Source: Rheinheimera sp. (GTDB lineage: Bacteria; Pseudomonadota; Gammaproteobacteria; Enterobacterales; Alteromonadaceae). From it: 10,000 nt of DNA. Each line of letters starts with the position of its first letter. Position 1 is the stretch's first letter. A program made the translations under genes and the position numbers. Below the pieces are notes generated by a model, which did not search any database, was not told where the DNA came from, and saw nothing but the letters and a program-made list of their open reading frames with translations. This document shows, piece after piece, positions 6,867 to 10,000 of this stretch. Location of the stretch: positions 1-10,000 of the forward strand of contig NZ_JAIWOI010000045.1 of NCBI RefSeq assembly GCF_020217005.1, given 5' to 3'.

Positions 6867-6972
6867 TTTGTTCCTTTCCTTGTTGTGTCTTCTGAATTGG
6901 AGCCCGCTACCCGCAACGCAATGGCCTGGATAAGGCTAGTTTGTTGCAGCCCGGACTACTTTTTTTACGTAC

Positions 6973-8112
6973 TCACTGTTTCTTGGACGTTCTGACTATG
7001 GGTTTAATAGTGCCGTCTTTATTGAAATACACTCTGTCTAGGCTGACCGAACGGCGGTAATTGCCACCGCCCGGCAGGTCGGCGCTGTGGTAGGCAAGAT
7101 AGGTCTGGCCGTTAAAGTCAAACAGCGCCGGATGTATCGTGGTGGTGTTAGGCAAAGGTTCCATAATGATGCCCTGGTATTTCCAGGGGCCTGAGGCCGA
7201 CGAGCTGGTGGCATAAGCCAGGCTTTCCGGAAAACCTGCCGCATAGACTAAGTAATAGATGCCGTTATGTTTGGACAGGTGAGGGCCTTCTTCGAAGTTC
7301 GGTAAGGTATCTACCGCATGGATCTTCACCTTGCTGGTGTCACGGTTTTGCATCCGTCCTTGCGCATCCACTGTGTAGCTTTCGCCTTTCAGATGGACTA
7401 AATCGGCTTCCAGTTCCACCCACCATAACTGCTGGTTGCCCCAATACAGGTAGGCTTTGCCATCGTCATCGACAAATACCGCCGGGTCTATATTGCGCCA
7501 GGTGTGGTCTTTGTATTTTGCTGTATCTTCCAGCAAAATCATCGGCATACCCCTTGGGTCTTTAAATGGCCCTTCCGGTTTATCTGAGACTGCGACTCCG
7601 ATAGAAAAACCAAATTGACCGCCTGTTTGGCCGCCTTCTACTGCGACATAAAAGTAGTATTTGGTTTTGCCTGAGGCATCTTTATGCTGGATCACGTGAT
7701 GAGCGTAAGCGTTGCCTGTTTTTTGATCGCCTCTGGCCCAATCAAAGTCAGAGTAGCGAAACACAGCGCCTTTATTTTGCCAGCTGACTAAGTCCTTGCT
7801 GGTCCAAAGCCTGTAGTCGTACATGCGGTAATCTTTGCCATCCGGCACAGCTTCATCATGTGTGCTGTACAGGTATAAAGTATCTCCCACCACCAAAGCG
7901 GCTGGATCTGCGGTGTAGATCAACTCACCCACTTCGTTGGTTGGGTCTTTGCTATCGTACTTAATAATAGGGTTATCAAAACTTGTAGGAGCACTCGTTT
8001 GAGCTCTGTTTTCAGCGGTTTCTGCCACTGTAGTGCTGCAGTACAAGGCGGCAACACAACACAGAGCCAACAGAGATTTTTTGTTATGGAGACAGGGTTT
8101 TAGGCTAAACAT
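6973..8112 (-). CDS. Secreted GH43 family glycoside hydrolase
   Basis: The 379-residue protein has a signal peptide (cleavage near Ala30) and then a single five-bladed propeller domain of GH43, with no extra binding module. The three GH43 catalytic positions are visible: the general base Asp69 in YTADPAALV, the pKa-modulating Asp209 in NIDPAVFVDDDGKAYLYWG, and the general acid Glu275 in FEEGPHL. His327 in TIHPAL and the closing motif YRRSVSLDRVYFNKDGTI also fit the family. GH43 enzymes are mainly arabinofuranosidases, arabinanases or xylosidases, and the subfamily cannot be fixed by eye. The ATG at 8110-8112 has AAGGAT 8 nt upstream. It is the first gene of the glycan cluster, preceded by a 303-bp gap with the terminator of the gene before it, so the cluster promoter should lie at 8113-8360. 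Confidence 0.94.
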   Translation of the reverse strand: MFSLKPCLHNKKSLLALCCVAALYCSTTVAETAENRAQTSAPTSFDNPIIKYDSKDPTNEVGELIYTADPAALVVGDTLYLYSTHDEAVPDGKDYRMYDYRLWTSKDLVSWQNKGAVFRYSDFDWARGDQKTGNAYAHHVIQHKDASGKTKYYFYVAVEGGQTGGQFGFSIGVAVSDKPEGPFKDPRGMPMILLEDTAKYKDHTWRNIDPAVFVDDDGKAYLYWGNQQLWWVELEADLVHLKGESYTVDAQGRMQNRDTSKVKIHAVDTLPNFEEGPHLSKHNGIYYLVYAAGFPESLAYATSSSASGPWKYQGIIMEPLPNTTTIHPALFDFNGQTYLAYHSADLPGGGNYRRSVSLDRVYFNKDGTIKPIVRTSKKQ

Positions 8113-8200
8113 GAAAGCGTATCCTTAGGCCACAAAGATTGAATACAACATAGTGTGTCGAAGTTTGCGGCATAACGGAACGTGCAATCACTTACGAATC

Positions 8201-8229
8201 CCTTTAATAGCTTTACCTTATTTGGTCAA
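8201..8229 (-). promoter_or_regulatory. Weak sigma70-like promoter for the GH43 gene
   Basis: TTGACC (8224-8229 on the minus strand, 5 of 6 to TTGACA), a 17-nt spacer, then TAAAGG (8201-8206), a poor -10 with 3 of 6. The poor -10 would fit an activator-dependent promoter, but that is inference. Confidence 0.3.
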
Positions 8230-8266
8230 ATGCTGAGCAGGGTAAATCGAGGATTTTAAACAGCTT

Positions 8267-8280
8267 ACTGAAGTTTCAGT
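8267..8280. promoter_or_regulatory. Inverted repeat upstream of the GH43 gene, candidate operator
   Basis: ACTGAA, GT, TTCAGT: both 6-bp arms match exactly. It lies about 40 bp upstream of the candidate -35. A second small dyad, GTTGT-AGCC-ACAAC, follows at 8289-8302. Position suits regulator binding, but dyads this short occur by chance. Confidence 0.3.
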
Positions 8281-8362
8281 GACAAGAAGTTGTAGCCACA
8301 ACAGCCGTTGTTTGAGCCTGCCAGCGCCAGTAAGCCGGACTAATTCACCCTGTTGAGGCAAT

Positions 8363-8388
8363 AAAAAAGGCGCCCACAAGGGGCGCCT
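8363..8388 (-). terminator. Intrinsic terminator of the DUF885 gene
   Basis: On the minus strand AGGCGCCC, loop CTTGT and GGGCGCCT form a perfect 8-bp GC-rich stem that runs into TTTTTT and then ATT. It begins 27 nt past the stop codon. This is the clearest terminator in the window. Confidence 0.88.
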
Positions 8389-8415
8389 CGACAGTACAAA
8401 GTGGGGAAGCTGGGA

Positions 8416-10000
8416 TTAAGCTTTGGACTTAGCTGCCTGAATATATTGATCCACGAGCTGCTCCAGCACATCCAAAGGCACAGCACCGTTTTTCAGCACC
8501 ACGTCATGGAATTGGCGGATATCGAACTTGTCGCCTAAGGCTGTTTTGGCTTTTTCGCGCAGTTCTAACAGTTTCAGCATGCCGACAGTGTAAGCCGTGG
8601 CCTGGCCTGGCATCACAATGTAACGCTCAATGGCGTTGACTGCTTCACCTTTAGAGTTCGGCGTATTGTCGACCAGATACTGAATGGCCTGCTCACGAGT
8701 CCATTTTTTGTCGTGTAAGCCAGTGTCGACCACTAAACGGCAAGCACGCCACAGTTCCATGGCTAAGCGGCCGAAGTCGGAGTAGGGGTCCTGATACATG
8801 CCAATCTCTTTGGGCAGGAACTCAGTGTATAAACCCCAACCTTCGATATAAGCAGTGTAACCGCCAAACTTGCGGAACTTAGGTACGTTTTCCAGCTCCT
8901 GCGCTATGGCGATTTGCATATGGTGGCCCGGGATACCTTCGTGGTAAGCCAAAGCTTCCATTTGGTACTTCGGCATACCACTCATGCGATACAGGTTGGC
9001 GTAATAAATACCAGGGCGGCTGCCATCCATTGAAGGTTGTTCGTAGAAGGCTTTACCCGCAGACTGTTCGCGGAAAGGCTCGACCGCTTTTACCACCATA
9101 TCGGCTTTAGGCTTGACGATAAAGAGCTCGTCCAGACGGGATTTCATGGTGTCGATAATACGGGTGGCTTCAGCTAAATAGGCGGCTTTACCTTCTGCTG
9201 TATCCGGGTAATAAAACTGCGGGTCGTCGCGCATAAAGGCAAAAAACTGCTGTAAGTCGCCTTTAAAGCCGACCTTTTTCATAATGGCTTTCATTTCATC
9301 ATGAATACGGGCGACTTCGGATAAACCCAGATTGTGAATTTTTTCAGCGCTGTAATCTGTGGTGGTGATACGGGCTAAACGGGTTGCGTAAAATTTATCG
9401 CCGTCTTTAAAGCGCCAGACACCATCTTCAGTACCGGCTTTTTCTTCCAGTGTGGTCAGTAAGCTGATCAGGCTTTCATAAGCTGGTTTTACGCTGCCAA
9501 TTAAGGCCAGTTCAGCTTCTTTGATCAGCAGATCTTTTTCTGCTTGTTCCAGTGTTAATTCCTGCACTTTGCCACGGAAATCCGCCAGCAGGGTGCTGTC
9601 GTTGCCACCGTCAAAAGGTGCGCCGCTGATAATGTTGCGGCTGGCGCCTATGACATGAGCAAACACAAATTTAGGTGGCAGAATGCCGGCATCAGCCCGC
9701 ACCTGCAGTTGCTGCTCTAACTGTTTAAAGTAAGTGGTAACACCTTTTAAGCGGCCAATATAAGCTTTGGCGTCACTTTCATCGCTGATACTGTGCTGGT
9801 TAATCAGCAGCGAAGGCACATTGGAGTGAGTGCCATACATTTGATTAACAGGGTAGCTGTATAAGTCCCATTTAGCATCGTCCAATTCTTCCTGCAGGGC
9901 AGCAGTGAGTAATTTCACGCTCAACTGGCGGCCGCTGTCCAGGCTTTGCATATTCAGCGCCTGCACTTGAGCCAACTGCTGTTTGGTTTGCTCCAGCTCT
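8416..10000 (-). CDS. DUF885 family protein (metallopeptidase-like), N-terminus outside the window
   Basis: The C-terminal 527 or so residues of a DUF885 protein are present. The frame stays open to the window edge (ELEQTKQQ precedes the in-frame TTG at 9973-9975), so that TTG is not the true start; full-length members are about 600 residues and usually carry a signal peptide or lipobox. The family signature HEGIPGHH is encoded at 8920-8943 and resembles zinc-binding His-Glu motifs of gluzincin peptidases. EGWGLYTE follows 25 residues later and probably supplies the third metal ligand, and PGQATAYTVG closes the conserved core. The fold is alpha-helical and related to M32/M3-type peptidases. 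A peptidase role in the envelope is inferred, as few members have been characterised. It has its own terminator and is probably a housekeeping neighbour rather than part of the glycan cluster. Confidence 0.93.
   Translation of the reverse strand, partial: ELEQTKQQLAQVQALNMQSLDSGRQLSVKLLTAALQEELDDAKWDLYSYPVNQMYGTHSNVPSLLINQHSISDESDAKAYIGRLKGVTTYFKQLEQQLQVRADAGILPPKFVFAHVIGASRNIISGAPFDGGNDSTLLADFRGKVQELTLEQAEKDLLIKEAELALIGSVKPAYESLISLLTTLEEKAGTEDGVWRFKDGDKFYATRLARITTTDYSAEKIHNLGLSEVARIHDEMKAIMKKVGFKGDLQQFFAFMRDDPQFYYPDTAEGKAAYLAEATRIIDTMKSRLDELFIVKPKADMVVKAVEPFREQSAGKAFYEQPSMDGSRPGIYYANLYRMSGMPKYQMEALAYHEGIPGHHMQIAIAQELENVPKFRKFGGYTAYIEGWGLYTEFLPKEIGMYQDPYSDFGRLAMELWRACRLVVDTGLHDKKWTREQAIQYLVDNTPNSKGEAVNAIERYIVMPGQATAYTVGMLKLLELREKAKTALGDKFDIRQFHDVVLKNGAVPLDVLEQLVDQYIQAAKSKA

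Larger units (their letters stand above)
8113..8415. other. Intergenic region expected to hold the glycan cluster promoter
   Basis: The 303 bp contain the terminator of the DUF885 gene (8363-8388), two short inverted repeats (8267-8280 and 8289-8302), and a weak promoter match at 8201-8229. No coding region is visible. A regulator binding site for the glycan genes is most likely here. Confidence 0.6.

Noticed and set aside
6867..6972. Terminator between GH43 and the esterase gene
   Set aside because: A T-run-like stretch (AAAAAAA on the minus strand) is on the wrong strand and no stable stem precedes it, so co-transcription is preferred.
9973..9975. TTG as start codon of the DUF885 gene
   Set aside because: The frame continues upstream to the window edge without a stop, no ribosome site precedes it, and about 70 N-terminal residues of the family would be missing.

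Overview
The window looks like a gammaproteobacterial chromosome, perhaps close to Rheinheimera and related Alteromonadales/Chromatiales; this rests on general protein style and is not proven. All seven protein genes lie on the minus strand, so transcription runs from high to low coordinates. There are no tRNA or rRNA genes, no CRISPR array and no recognisable transposase.

Right edge to 8363: the C-terminal part of a DUF885 protein (HEGxPGHH metallopeptidase-like), whose N-terminus lies beyond the window. It is closed by a clear intrinsic terminator.

8112 to 2580: a carbohydrate-degradation cluster of four exported proteins. In transcription order these are a secreted GH43 glycosidase, a secreted alpha/beta-hydrolase of the acetylxylan-esterase-like type, a secreted two-domain beta-sandwich protein resembling a carbohydrate-binding module (CBM), and a lipoprotein with DUF5060, DUF4038 (GH140/apiosidase-like) and a C-terminal beta-sandwich. 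The last two are 15 bp apart and surely co-transcribed. The set fits trimming of a decorated plant or algal glycan: the esterase removes acyl groups, GH43 removes arabinose or xylose type residues, and the lipoprotein attacks a further linkage at the outer membrane. The window holds no transporter, TonB receptor or regulator for it. A terminator-like repeat lies between the esterase and the CBM-like gene and may divide the cluster. A hairpin followed by a T-rich run ends it near 2540.

2579 to 2060: a 520-bp gene-free stretch with a palindromic, miniature inverted-repeat transposable element (MITE)-like unit. It has imperfect ~30-nt terminal inverted repeats and two perfect internal hairpins, and a 16-bp direct repeat lies on each side of it. 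The unit marks the boundary between the GC-richer glycan cluster and an AT-rich left part.

2059 to 1: an AT-rich accessory segment with a DUF2971 protein and a one-pass membrane protein of unknown function, separated by 318 bp without a gene. Base composition and gene type suggest acquired DNA.
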